Origin: Neckera pumila
Taxonomy: Eukaryota > Streptophyta > Bryopsida > Hypnales > Neckeraceae
Length of the DNA: 64,000 nucleotides
NCBI GenBank assembly: GCA_963969595.1
Contig: OZ018412.1
Span: 7,442,501 to 7,506,500 of the forward strand
Direction of reading: 5' to 3'
Shown here: one piece after another, positions 36,266 through 48,285 of the stretch
How positions within the stretch are numbered: the first letter of the stretch is position 1
Layout of the letters: the number at the start of each line of letters is the position of its first letter
The notes under the pieces: model-generated
The model's database searches: none
Seen by the model: the letters and a program-made list of their open reading frames with translations, nothing else
Told to the model about the DNA's origin: nothing
Program-made: the position numbers and the translations under genes

Positions 36266-37885
36266 ATGGCGACACCAGACTCCGATCCTTCTCTGTCAAC
36301 AAAGAGGTACTGAAAATTCCCAGTAACGTTGCTTTAATTTCCACTTCTTTTTGTCGACAACTGTTGGTTACGATCGCAATCTTCAGTGAACTTTTTGAGC
36401 TCTTGTTGGTGCTGTCTAGGACTTCGAGAACCAATTCTCTCTTTACTTATTTTAAATCAGAAACCATTGCTCACAGTAGTGAGTTTCTATTCTGTAAATG
36501 ATAGAGCTTAGCTTCTTTAATTTTAATTGCTAATTTCACGACTCTTACAAAAGCAATTCAACTGATTTCCCTCCCATATCAGCCTTTGAGGTTTCACGCA
36601 TCTCTTCATTATGACCACAATCGGTCCACAAAACATCGACCCGATCCGATGATAAGCGATTCTTCTCGCATGGTGGTGAAATGGTTGCCGTGAAACCGAC
36701 TGTCGAACATATTTTGATTTGCATTAATTTAGAGTGCATGATCGTGCTCGGAACAACTTTTTAGCCAACGTTTCCTGGAGATTTGCGTTCAGTCACTGAT
36801 CCGCTTTGTCGGCATGGTCATGCCGGGACATGCAGATTGGCCGGCAAAGTGGCCATCATCACCGGCGGCGCGAGCGGCATCGGCGCGACCTCCGCCCGTC
36901 TCTTCGTCTCCCACGGCGCTCTCGTCGCCATCGCCGACGTGCAAGACTCCCTCGGCCAATCCTTAGCTGCATCCCTCTCTCCCCACGCCAAGTTCTTCCA
37001 CTGCGACGTCAGTCACGAACCCGACGTGGCTCATCTCGTCACTTCCACCATCCACCACTTCGGTCGCCTGGACATCATGTATGGATTGACAGCAAACTCC
37101 CCATCCCAACATTAATTCCTGCATTTCTTGACGTCGATATTGTGGAAGTTTGGAACATTTCAGATAATTGATCAGAGAAGTAGCACAGGGAGAACGGGGA
37201 GGCATTACCCTCCCCGGTCTTCCTGTGATAGGATCGTACTATTCTATTGCGAGGGCAATAATTCCTCCTCTCTGAAAGGAAGGAAGGAAAGTTAGCACTT
37301 ACTGGCAGACATCGATGGAATTGCAGGTACATCAACGCAAGCATTGTTGGCCCCAGGGCTCCCCTCCAAGACCTCGACATCGACGCCTTCGACCGCGTGT
37401 ACGCCGTCAACCTCCGCGGCGCCGTGCTTTGCACGAAACATGCAGCCAAAGCCATGATCCCACAGAAAAAAGGCGTGATTCTCGCGACTGCAAGTGTGGC
37501 GGCTGTGCTGGGAGGAGTGGGTCCGCTGGCGTATTCCATCGGTAAGACGGGGCTGGTGGGGATGCTGAAGGGTGCGTCGTCTGAGCTGGGGAAGTATGGG
37601 ATTCGGGTGAACTCGGTGTCGCCAGCGGCAGTGCCCACGGCGATGACCAGGCTTTATTTGGGAATTGGTGGTGATGCTGTGGATCCTAAGCCGGACGAGG
37701 AGTTGGCGGTGGAGCTTTCGGCGGCGGCGGATCTGAAAGGGGTGGTGCTCATGGCGGAGGATGTGGCGAGAGCGGCGTTGTTTCTGGCGAGTGAGGAGGC
37801 GCAGTTCGTGAGTGGGCATAACTTGGTGGTGGATGGAGGATTCACGGTCAGTAAAGGGTATGTCCCGACCGGCTTGCAGCAGTAA
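36266..37885 (+). CDS. Short-chain dehydrogenase/reductase, SDR110C (ABA2-like) type, three exons
   Basis: Exons 36266-36306, 36836-37078 and 37327-37885 join in phase to give about 280 residues, the usual length for the family. The first exon codes MATPDSDPSLSTK and part of an Arg; the intron then falls directly before RLAGKVAIITGG, where plant SDR110C genes often have one. The TGGASGIG nucleotide-binding motif is at about 22-29. An Asp after the second strand (IADVQDS) favours NAD over NADP. CDV, the NLRG helix Asn, the ATASVAA Ser and the YSIGK catalytic pair are all present. The usual NNAG motif reads INAS. The C-terminus has the SGHNLVVDGGFT block typical of the family. Relatives oxidise alcohols in hormone or terpenoid pathways (xanthoxin, momilactone precursors, tropinone-like substrates); the substrate here cannot be told. 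The ATG has a strong context (aaaATGg). Cytosolic location is likely, as no targeting peptide is seen. Confidence 0.93.
37184..37227. mobile_element. 44-bp CACAG hairpin element in dehydrogenase intron 2
   Basis: CACAGGGAGAACGGGGAGG faces cctccccggtcttcctgtg across a loop of about six bases, so the whole element is one hairpin. Its ends match those of the longer elements at 44139 and 48128. It appears to be a minimal internal-deletion form. Confidence 0.8.
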
Positions 37886-38423
37886 GGGATGTGATATCGG
37901 GACCTGGAAGTGCAAATTCTGAGGATTGCGTGCATGAAAGACGTATCCATCCGTCCAAAAATTGCGCAATTTTAGGCTGTTTGTTTATTCTGTTTGCTAG
38001 TTTTGTTTGTTACTGTGAGATCTCCGGAACAGTAAGTCCCCCTCCGCGGTCTTGGTACCGTAGTAAAGCTCTCTGCGAGGAGGGGTGCATGGGCTTTGTT
38101 TAATGGCATGTGGACCTACGGTAAGAAAGTTATGAACTAGGTAACCTTCAAGCCGCTAGGAGGTGGTGCGAGGGTTAGAGGACATAACCAGCTTTGTCCC
38201 CGAATGAAAACTCATGTAACTGTTGCCTTCGTGGATGAATATTGTGTGGTTATGAACAAACACTCCTGTTCATGGATGAGACTCGGTCAAGCAGACAGAT
38301 GCATACAATCAGAGCTGGTTACGAATTTTGGAGTTATTTCTAAATTAAAAAATTAAAAATATACTTTTACTTTTATTTTGACTGTGGCAACAGCAAAGGG
38401 CACACTAATGTTGCTTGAAGCAG
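37886..38423. other. Dehydrogenase 3' flank
   Basis: This is the likely 3' untranslated region and downstream DNA. No further gene is seen, and a polyadenylation site cannot be fixed from sequence alone. Confidence 0.4.
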
Positions 38424-38578
38424 AGGAAAAACTGGAAATGTCCTGCTATGGAATTTTTGAACAATTTCATAGGCAATGTCCAGTGATGATAGAATAGGAG
38501 ACCACTAGGATACACTTGGAATGGAATTTGGACCCAAATTAAAGGACAATTGTTCAAGTTCTATTTCGGATTTCTCCT
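38424..38578. mobile_element. Small inverted-repeat element, AGGAGAAATCC family
   Basis: The ends aggaaaaactgg and cggatttctcct are a diverged inverted repeat. The interior (ggcaatgtccagt, ggatacact, gaatttggac) matches the element at 50837-50998. The two copies establish a small family. Confidence 0.6.
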
Positions 38579-38961
38579 GAGGAAGTGCATTGTATGACCA
38601 CACGAAGAATAAGATGAATATTCCTTTGCTTGTTTGATTTTATCAAGTGAGGCAGTGTTGAAAAATCAGCTAAGTTGATCCGCTTGTTGTGGCCAAATTC
38701 TCCTCGCAAACGAGCACGATACATGGGTGCAGTTTCTAGAGACGGACTTGCAAGTTCTTTAAATGATGGAGATGATGACCATGTGAGCTTATTATGTTTT
38801 GAAACGGATTAATGGTACGCACAGTCACTTATGCTGGTTACTGGTTATTAAGTGATCAAATTTTTATATTTCCTTGCCGGCTGATGAAGCAATATATACA
38901 GCAAGGAATGCATCATTCCATTTGGATTCCCAGATGCAAAAGTAACGCAAGGTCAAATTTT

Positions 38962-39075
38962 GATTGGCAGATGTTTTAAAACTGCCACTTGATCATGTGC
39001 GAAGGTGGTGTGTACTATACACACTTAAAACTTTTTATTGGCAGATGTTTTAAAACTGCCACTCGATCCTGTTGG
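38962..39075. repeat. Direct repeat of about 30 bases
   Basis: ttggcagatgttttaaaact followed by gccacttgatc occurs at about 38963 and, with one or two changes, at about 39038. No element ends are clear. Confidence 0.75.
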
Positions 39076-42000
39076 TCAATATTGTATCAATTGCCAGTTT
39101 TAGGGTGGTGCTTTTGGGCAGTGGCGATTTGAGTGTACCTTATCATGGGTTACATTGAAGAATCATTCTCCAATTGTGTGTAAATTTATGCCTTCTCTCC
39201 GGCTGGAGCACAAGTTTTGCGAAGGCAACTATCAAGTGCACATGAATGCAATGATATCGGCTTCTGGACCCATTCTGAGGAATGGCATCCATACCCACGG
39301 CTTGAAGAATGTGGCTGACGATGAACCTCCATCATGTGCTGATTAGCTTTTGTTTGTGAAATCAATGTACTTCAATCAATTATATTCTAGGTAACTCAAA
39401 TACAGAGCCTGGCTGTGGAGGAGATTTTATGCTGATCTCAGCTGAGCCATACTACCACCCCAAAGAATTTTCTTAACCGCTCGGGATTGACTAAGCATAA
39501 CCTCGAGGATTACAGTTTTCGGATGATCAAATGTGAAGAAAGCCGGGAGTTCTTGCGAAACTGAATGGCAGACTGAAAGTTGGAAAGATCGAGGGAATTG
39601 GTTATGGCTTAAGCTTAGTTCGCAACTCCCCTTGTGGATTGGTTACTTCGCACTTGGAAATTATAAGGCCTGATTGGGATTCTGTGTAGACGGAGTAAGC
39701 CATTTCATCAAGTGACTTCACCAATGAAAGGCACTGTGCTCAAAGTGCACTGTGCCTGTATCAATACTGGGATTGTACAATTTTATTCTTGAGATGTAAT
39801 TGGTGAACTTAGAGTTCATTCAAGTTTGAAAAAAAAGGAGATTAATTTATATATTTTAGTTACTACACTCTATAAACATAAGCATCAAAGTATCTATTCT
39901 CATGATATTTTCATGAACTTGCTTTCCTACTTCTGTGCATAACTTTTGGAGAATTATTTTTAGCCTTGAAAGTTTGGAAATATTTTAAGCGTTTTACTAA
40001 TATTTTAAATTTAAAACACATAGTACTTTAAATACTACTCCATTGATACAGTATGAACGAGTATTTTTTGCAACCACCTCAGACAATATTGAGGTGTGAG
40101 AGCAATACATGGGCAATTGCAAGAAATACTTGTACAATTGAGTACAATAATCTTACAAATTGACCATTTGAGCCTTTCAAAGACTTTTGTACAATATAGA
40201 TTATAATTGGTACATTTTAGTAAGCATAATTATCATTGCATCTTTATGCAACCCCAATCAAGCATACCAAATCTCAATTTCAAAAAAAGCAAAAATCCAT
40301 TTTGGTGAATTTTTTATTTAATTTTAATGGTTTTACATGATAATTCATTCTTACATAAAACAAACTCTAACACTTAACCATTCTTTGACACATAAGGTAG
40401 GGATTTGGGGTTTGAAAGGATTAGATAAATGTGTTTGCCTTAGATAAAAGTAGCAACAAACATCTTGAAGTTGAAATAACTTGGATGAATGCCTAACTTG
40501 GTTTGATTATAATTAAAATTAACTTGATCTTAATATATTATTTTTGGGATTGCCTAACTTTCTTTTGTATAGAAATTTCTTATTAGGTAGAAAACTGCCC
40601 AAGCTGCTAGAAAGCTACAATATTTTTAAAATTATTTTTCTAGTTTTAAAGTATTCCCAAAAATCACAACTATTATGAAAATTCAAGAAAATCAACATGT
40701 GATTTTTGCAATCATCTACATAAGGAAGATATAAAACACTCACCCAAGCAATATACATTGCTAATAAGACCTAAACTCTTTTTACACTTAATTTTGGCCT
40801 TGTATACAACCACATTCATATTGCTACCTTGTATGCTATTGCACATTGGGTATAATAGTGCAAATGTATTGAGATTTTTTTGTTGAAAAATTTGTTCTTA
40901 GAATTTTGATGCTCTTGCATAATTGTGCTAATAGAAAGTGTACTATAAAAGAAGTTTGGGAGTACAAAAATGAAGAATAGTTGCTTAACTCGAAAGTAAT
41001 ATGGTTTTTTGTTTTATTTTGATGTGTTTTTGTGTATGTTTGTTTTTAAAGTTTCTTATGTTTGAATTTGATGGTTTTCAAATACATCTAACCATATAAA
41101 GTAGAATTACATTAGTACGTGGATAGTGTGGAAAATTTAAATTGTTGATTCTCTTATTTGGTGTGCTTTTTTGTGTGGAAAAATGATTTTAGGGTTTAAT
41201 ATAAATCATTTTAAAAACAAACATGACAAAATTACAGGTGAAATGGGATTCTCTTATCTTCAATGGTCTTATAGAAGAGACAAACTTCCAGATTTGTGGC
41301 TTTCTTCCACTAATAAAATTTAACAACTTGCATAGACTCATTCGTCAATTTTTAAGAATGACGAAAGCTCTAAAAATGTGACGAACTCTATGGAATTTAG
41401 AGAAGTACGTTAGACACTTGAATTTGAGGCCTCATTCTTTCTGAAACTTGCCAAAATGAGTGCAACATGAATTAGCAAGATTTGCCTTGGTGAAAACGAT
41501 GCCAATTGAAGATGGAAGAGTAATAAAAAATTTGAGGCAATTTCATCGTCTTTATGTTTGCCAAGGCAAGCATGAATATAAGATGCCTTGTCTCACTCAT
41601 GAATATAAGATGCCTCATTGTTCTTACAAATCCATTGAATAGTTGGACGGACTATGCAGTCAAGTGCTCAATGGATAGGGCCGTGCAATTAGAAACAAGT
41701 GGAGAGCTCTCGAAAGGTGGGTGGGGTTTAGTGGGAAGACTTCTCAACTACAAGACATCTATATCGCTCAGCCTCGTGAACATAGAAACGGTTTGGGATG
41801 GACCTTGGCCAAGCAATAGAGCAATATGCTCATGAATACACAATTGTAAATTTTGCCGTTGTGTTGATGATATTCAATTATATAGGTGTTGAACAAGTAA
41901 GAAAATATACACAACTATGTAGAATGTTCAAAAACAAGAGAGGAGTACATGAGGTCCAAGAATTGCATGAGGGCACAAAATAAGACAATATAGATGCTGT

Positions 42001-42547
42001 CTATTAGCTGCAATAAAGATATCTAATGCTAACTAAGCTAAATACAACACTAGCTCAAAGTTGAAATGTCCCTCTAGACGATATAAAGGAGAGATTGCTG
42101 CGGCAGCTAGAAGTCTTGAAATTTGAGGTTTACAAAGTAATGGATTAGGCTCAGTTTGCCTTTTTCTTGCCATTCTCTTTAAAAACGGGTCAACCCATCA
42201 AATAGGCAAAGGTGTCACCATAGTCAGATCTTGGCAGCATATTTGGCTTCAATGTAAACTTTGTGTTGGCATGTCTTTTCATAGAAAAAAAAACTTGCTC
42301 ACCTAAGACATTAATGATTATGCTTTTGGCCACATAATCTGCACTTCTTCTGAAGAATACATATAGACATAGACTTGTGGATGTATGTTGAAATGACCCC
42401 TAGTCTAGCCCAACCTAAAAGATGCAGTAGTTAGCTATGTAGCTATTTTGTAGTGGAACTTTGCTTTTAATATGGGCTTCTTATGGCAAACTTCGTTCTG
42501 AATAGAAGACCAATGAGCTTTATATATATATATATATACAACACATA
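39076..42547. other. Intergenic AT-rich DNA, no gene recognised
   Basis: Frames up to 93 codons occur near 41460-41980, with an internal 27-base direct repeat (catgaatataagatgcct), but no domain is recognisable. 40253-40335 resembles the arms of the foldback at 46895-47627. A TA run lies at about 42520-42538. Confidence 0.45.
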
Positions 42548-42575
42548 CGCAGGAAGAACAGGGAGCGTTACTGTG
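42548..42575. mobile_element. Possible 28-bp remnant of the CACAG family
   Basis: cgcaggaagaacagggagcg followed by ttactgtg resembles the end sequence cacaggaagaacggggagg plus cgtta of the 48128 element, with about five differences. It may be the smallest deletion form, or chance resemblance. Confidence 0.35.
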
Positions 42576-44138
42576 AGTGAATTTCACCATGAGGTAAAAT
42601 CCATCCACAAACTTGGCCGAAAAGGAGTGTGTGGACTCTAATCTAAATGCCTCCAAGCAATGGATTTTCCAAATTTTTTCTTTAGTGAATTTTTGATAAA
42701 TCAAGCCTAAGTGAAAAAAGGGCAGCACCTCAAAATCATCCTATTATGTGCCTTAACACTCCCAATTCATCTTCATACATGTTTTGAAAGGACAAGTAAA
42801 CTTCCTAGGTCAAAATCACCTTAAAATTGCCTAATTTAGGCCCTAAGTGAACTAAATTGCACCCTAAAAACTAATCACAGCACAATTCACTCACACCAAG
42901 TGCCTAATCTAGACTCCCTTTGGGCAATGCTTCCACATGTGCCCTAAAGACCCTAACAAGTAGAATTCACTAGTGATGCATTCTTTTTAAACATCCAAAT
43001 CATACAAGCCCATGAGAAATGTACTCCAAACATGCAAGACCCAATCTGAATTGTAATTATCATTACATTTTTATTCATTTGGGACCACAAGAACCATAGT
43101 AAACACACACAACTCACAGCCGATAGGGCAGCCAACCTCTTCCTACTAATCTGTCCGCCCTGTCTTCATCCTGGCTCCAAATTGAGCGAGCCTTATCTTG
43201 TTGGAAAGCTGACTTCTCCATCTTCCTTGCGCCAAAAATTCAGCTCATTCCGCTTGGCCACACTTCTGCAATCGTCTGTCAAGTTGCAGCTCTGAAATTC
43301 CTGCGGCAGTAGGCCTTCCGCCACAAAATCGATCACCACTGCCTCATCTGTGCTCCAAATCGGTCGAGTTGAGTCTTGTTGGAAAGCTAGCTTGAAGACG
43401 CACCATTTCACCAATTTTCAGCTCCATCCGCTACTCCATGCTCTCGCAATAGCTCGCCAAAGTTGCTGCTTCCACTTGCAAGGCCAACGGACTTTCTTTC
43501 CCAACACTTTTTGCATCTGACCTCCACAATCCTCACTTTTCACCCACTTTCTACCCCACAAGGTGAAAACCTACTCGACAAATTGACTATCATCCTAACC
43601 TACCTCCTTGCAATCATTGTTCTCCTATTTATTGTCCACTTTTCACCTCTTCACACATTCTCCCCTAAAACAAAACAAGAGAGAGAGAGTGAGCACCAAA
43701 CCCTAATTCGACTAATACCCCAACTAACTAACTAACTAACACTCCTAATCACTTTCATCTACACTAATTTACTGAAATTTCATTAAATCACTACTTATTG
43801 CCTAAATTAGAGTTTCTACCACTATGTTAGTGTTCTCATAGTAATTTTAAGTTTGATCACTTCTTTTGTGCTTTTCCATATTTCTTCTTTTTTATTGGCT
43901 TTCTATTTATGTATAGATCCATTTTCAACTTCTCACCATTGTTTTGGATTCCTTTTTGTATCTTTTATCTTTTATATATTTTAGGGTTGCAATTTTGATC
44001 TAGTTTCTCTTCCTATGCACTAAAAGCCTTTTACTAATGGTTATAGTTTAATCTAATGTACTAACATTTTTGAACTTAAAAACTCATTCATAGTTTTTAT
44101 ATTTTCAATTATCTGAAGGGTGAACCAATATAGTGGTT
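42576..44138. other. Intergenic DNA, possible retroelement fragment
   Basis: 43140-43740 is richer in C than its surroundings and contains a diverged duplication: gctccaaattgagcgagcc...cttgttggaaagctgac at about 43172 and gctccaaatcggtcgag...cttgttggaaagctagc at about 43346. This could be part of an LTR retroelement leader, but I see no primer site, LTR ends or coding region to prove it. Confidence 0.35.
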
Positions 44139-44280
44139 CACAGTTACCCTCCCCGATATTCTTTCCTAGGTTGTTTCTTCACCCCCCCTTGACTTTTTTA
44201 AAACAGAAAGTCAAAGGGGGGTGAAGAAACAACCTAGGAAAGAATACCGGGGAGGGTAACACCTCCCCGTTCTTCCTGTG
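44139..44280. mobile_element. CACAG hairpin element, 142 bp, left end deleted
   Basis: Long arms (ttaccctccccgatattctt against agaataccggggagggtaa, and cctaggttgtttcttcacc against ggtgaagaaacaacctagg) form a near-perfect hairpin with a loop around cttttttaaaacag. About 16 bases present in the 48128 element are missing just inside the left CACAG. Confidence 0.85.
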
Positions 44281-46056
44281 ATATGCAATATGCAATGAAC
44301 TTTTTAAAGTAAAAAACAATAGGCAATGCCACCACTTATGGGACATGATCTGTGCACTATAACTAAATACAATACTAGTCCACAATATCAACACCATGCA
44401 TTATGTCTTAATACTCTATCTACATGAGCAATGTAGAATATAGCAATCTTTTGCCTCCCACCTGTTGAAGACAAGTACATCCACGCGACGTACGGCAATA
44501 TGCATATGATCTGACAATATTATGAAGAGATAAACTGGACATCCATCAAACCATACACATGTTGCTATACATCACAACCAATGCATTGTAACAACTAACA
44601 AGCCATGGGGCACTTTTGCGTTGCAATGTTGTGCAAGATGATTGGGGACATGGATACGCTTATGCTTTATAGTTCCTATGAACTAAATTCCAGGACAAAA
44701 GTGCATTGGCCAATTGGGGAGAGCTAATGAAGCAACCAATGACAACTACGTGTCCTATGTGCATAAGGTCTTCAACTAACTTCATGATAACTTTAAGCCA
44801 AGGTCCTTCTCGGACTTCTGAATCTTTTGTTCCTTGTAGACAATCAAATAGTTCACATAGTGAGACTTACTACTAGCACAAAACCAAATTTTTATGCCAA
44901 TTCTTATTGGTTTGTTCTTCATATATTATTTAGTGTCACATTTATGTACCTTGTAAGGCACCATAATTTCATCACAAGCCAATCACTTTAATTGTCACAA
45001 TCATAGGTGGCTTTAGCTCTACGCACAAACACCACAAAAAATGGAAGGTATACATGACTTGTCCACAATGATTATGGTAGTCATTTTTTGTCCACAATAA
45101 TTGCAAAAACAATCATTTTGCAGTCATTGTTGTATTACAGTCATTATGGACAGGTCATTGTGGAAACTTGTTATTTTGTTGTAAAATTTTTCAATCAACC
45201 ATTGATACTTTCCTATTTTATTGTAGCTAAGGGCTATTTTGTCTTGAACCAATGATTTATCATCAATTAAATAAATGCAAGCTAAAATCTACTCAAACCT
45301 AGGAAGGTGATTGCACAAAATCCGTATACTATTTGTTGTATTTTGCAATAGTACTCATGATTTTTTGTGCAGTACTTTAAAATTAGAAAACCAATTTTTA
45401 AAAATTAAAAAAATATGGCCAATGTATGCACTTTTGAGATGAAGGTAACTACCAAAGGAAATTCATTAAAAAAATTTCTAAGTAGGAGAACTTGGAAAAG
45501 TGCCAAATCTCAAGAAAATAGATACTTCAATGTTTTAATTAATAAAAATTAGAAAAAAATTTAAATAAATAAAAAATGGCCATTTGTAGCAACTTTATGG
45601 AGATGGTTATTCATAAAAAAAAAACCAAAATTTTCACATGTATACTATAATAGTTATATTTGAACTTGTACTAATTACATAAAATAAAATAGTGTGATTA
45701 TGATAAATGAGTGTTCATATCAAAATAATCAAATTTGAAAAATATTTACAAGCCTCCCAATAGTAACATTATTAAACAATGACTCCATAAGTTGTGGATG
45801 TCTTTAGAAATCATAAGGACTTGTCACTAGTTATCTATAAAAGAATGGCCCTATAGCTTGTCCACTTCTTAAAACTTCAACTTAGTCCTTCTTTTGTGTA
45901 GGATTCCATTTTGCAACTATAACCTAAATGGAATTTCTTACATTTATTTCTTAGAGATAAATTCACATGTCTTCTATAAGTTACAAAAAATTGAAATCTT
46001 TCTGTGAAAATCTAAAATTACTGTAAATTTTTTAATATAAAGTGAAAAAAATTCAT
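44281..46056. other. Intergenic AT-rich DNA, no gene recognised
   Basis: No coding signal. Short inverted phrases around ttgtccacaatgatt occur near 45060-45170. Confidence 0.5.
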
Positions 46057-46137
46057 GTCAAAGATAAAATCTGCTTTATAATCTAAAATTTTCTCTATAT
46101 GTATATATATTTTTTTAAAGCAGATTTTATCTTTGAT
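46057..46137. repeat. Perfect 21-bp inverted repeat with short loop
   Basis: tcaaagataaaatctgcttt at the left faces aaagcagattttatctttga at the right, about 35 bases apart. Sequence just upstream (attactgtaaattttttaa...attcatgtcaaa) is similar to 48738-48815, so this may be the end part of a larger repeat. Confidence 0.75.
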
Positions 46138-46894
46138 ATGTATAAATATCAGGAGATCTATCCAAAATATATACACTATTGTATATGTATTTTCTCCACT
46201 ACGTATAGAACATTTATTGCAAACATTTTGAATTTTGAATTTAAATTTTCAAAAGACCTTTGAATTTTATGAGAATAGAGCAAAATTTGCAAAAATTCAC
46301 TAAATGGTGATTCATGAATTCATCATTTTATTACATTGAAAAGTCAAAACATTCCAAAGGGAGAGAACTTTTATAAATATTCGACATTTTTCACTAAACT
46401 TGGGTTCAAGTACCTCTCTAACAAACCTTGAATGTTTTTTTGTTTTCTTATCCTCCATCTTTAAGGCCTCTATGAACTCATTCAACGGACACAAAATATC
46501 CTCTCAGATTTTAGGTCCATTAGAAGGGATTTTGGGATCTTAGAGGGCTGCGAGTTCCCCTGTGTTTTTAGATTGCGGGAACGCAGCTACAACAGCTGGC
46601 TGACGTGGCACACTGATTGCCACGTCATTTTGAAAGAAAAAAAATTTCTTTAAAATGATATTTTGTTAAAAAATTATTTTTTTGGTTTTTTATTTTTTGA
46701 AAAAATTAAATTCTAACACGCCCATACTACCGTTCATTGAATCTGGCTAGATTAGGGAACGGGCATAAAATGGCCCTCCAAGGCCTCCAAATCCCCTCTA
46801 ATGTTTTGAAGTTAATTTTTTTGATACTACTATTGTACCAAATTATCATTCATACCACCAACAATCAAATTTTTGTGGATTGTAATTGACTTGT

Positions 46895-47627
46895 CTTTTT
46901 TTGGTCTTGCATAATTCTAACTCAATTCTTACCCAATCCCAATCAAGCATACCCAAATTTTAGTTTCAAAAAACCAAAACTCTATTTTTGGTGAATTTTT
47001 AAAGTTAATTTTTGTGGTTTTACATAATATTTTATTGAATCCAATTGGTGATGAATTTTTATAATTTGATTGCATGGATACATAGGAAACATCTATATGC
47101 ACATCTTTCATATTACCCCCCCCCCCCCCTCCCCCTTAAATAACAAAAGTATGATCAATGAAGAATTCAATGAAAAGTGTCGTATGACCACTTTGAAGAA
47201 TGGATATCTCTTTATTGTAATTAGATTTTTCTATTTGCACTTGGCAAGGTAACTAATTTTGTACATTAAGACATGATGGTACAATTATTTTGCCAAAATG
47301 AAGTTAAAATATAGAGGTATCCATTTATTCAAAGTTTGGTCATACAACACTTTTCATTGAATTCTTCATTAATCATATAATTTGCTACTTAAGGGAATGT
47401 TTTTTAATATGAAAGATGTGCGTATAGATGTTCCCTATGTATCCATGCAATCAAATTATAAAAATTCATCACCAATTGGATTCAAGAAAATTTTATGTAA
47501 AACAACAAAAATTGACTTTAAATATTCACCAAAAAATGGAGTTTTGGTTTATTGAATTTGAAATTTGGGTATGCTTGATTGGGATTAGGTAAGAATTGAG
47601 TGAGAATTATACAAGACAAAAAAAAAG
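46895..47627. mobile_element. Foldback element with arms of about 320 bases
   Basis: The left arm (46895-47215) and right arm (about 47310-47627) are reverse complements over nearly their whole length. Matching landmarks include cccaatcaagcataccca, ccaattggtgatgaattttt, gattgcatggatacatag and gaagaattcaatgaaaagtg. A poly-C run (about 47117-47130) interrupts the left arm only. The spacer of about 95 bases has no gene. Sequence at 40253-40335 matches part of one arm. Confidence 0.8.
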
Positions 47628-47804
47628 CTAATTTTATTCTATATTATGTACAAATATTTGAATGATTCCAAAACGCAATTTAGAAACTTTCAGTATCCAA
47701 CTGTACCAATGAGTTTCCAGCTCTAGCTTAGCATTACAGAAAATCTGGACACTGTACAGGGCCGTTAGGGTTTTGGCAAATGTGCAATTGCAGTGAAGAA
47801 AAAT

Positions 47805-47847
47805 TATATATATATATATTTGTAAGAACAACAACAACAACAACAAC

Positions 47848-47904
<57 letters not shown>
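47805..47904. repeat. Microsatellite block: (TA)n, (AAC)7, (AAT)19
   Basis: A TA run at 47805-47819 is followed by seven AAC units (47827-47847) and nineteen AAT units (47848-47904). Long poly-Ile and poly-Leu open frames over this block are artefacts of the repeat. Confidence 0.95.
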
Positions 47905-47908
<4 letters not shown>

Positions 47909-48127
47909 TTGATCGGAATTTTGATGGGCACCTTGGCTGACGATTCACTTATAGAGTGCTTGATAGCCTTTTGGGGCAGATATTTTCCCTAAATGTACAT
48001 TTTGCATTCTAGCAGCCTTGTAGAGGGCTGAAATTTTCTGTAATGAAAACGGTCTTGCTTGTTGCATCATTTTGCCACTTGAGTTTCAGTTTTCTCTTTT
48101 CTTCTCGACAAGTTGCTTCCTCTTACC

Positions 48128-48285
48128 CACAGGAAGAACGGGGAGGCGTTACCCTCCCCGGTGTTTATTTCCACAGTGCAGCTTCCCCCCCCCTTGACTT
48201 TCTTTAAACGGAAAGTCAAGGGGGGGTGAAGTTGCACTGTGGAAATAAATACCGGGGAGGGTAACGCCTCCCCGTTCTCCCTGTG
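48128..48285. mobile_element. CACAG hairpin element, 158 bp, most complete copy
   Basis: It starts cacaggaagaacggggagg and ends cctccccgttctccctgtg; the arms pair almost to the centre, around ctttaaac. Flanking triplets are acc (48125-48127) and acc (48286-48288), a three-base target duplication. CAC ends with three-base duplications fit the CACTA superfamily, though CACAG is not the usual plant end. There is no coding capacity. Confidence 0.85.

Noticed and set aside
36783..37115. Open frame starting at a TTG upstream of the dehydrogenase core
   Set aside because: The first codons are intron sequence. An ATG exon at 36266-36306 joins in the correct phase and gives a normal family N-terminus.
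43140..43740. Possible LTR retrotransposon leader
   Set aside because: No LTR pair, primer-binding site, polypurine tract or gag/pol trace is seen. Kept only as a note on an intergenic stretch.
47634..47992. Poly-Leu, poly-Ile and poly-Val frames
   Set aside because: These are translations of the AAC/AAT microsatellite on both strands.
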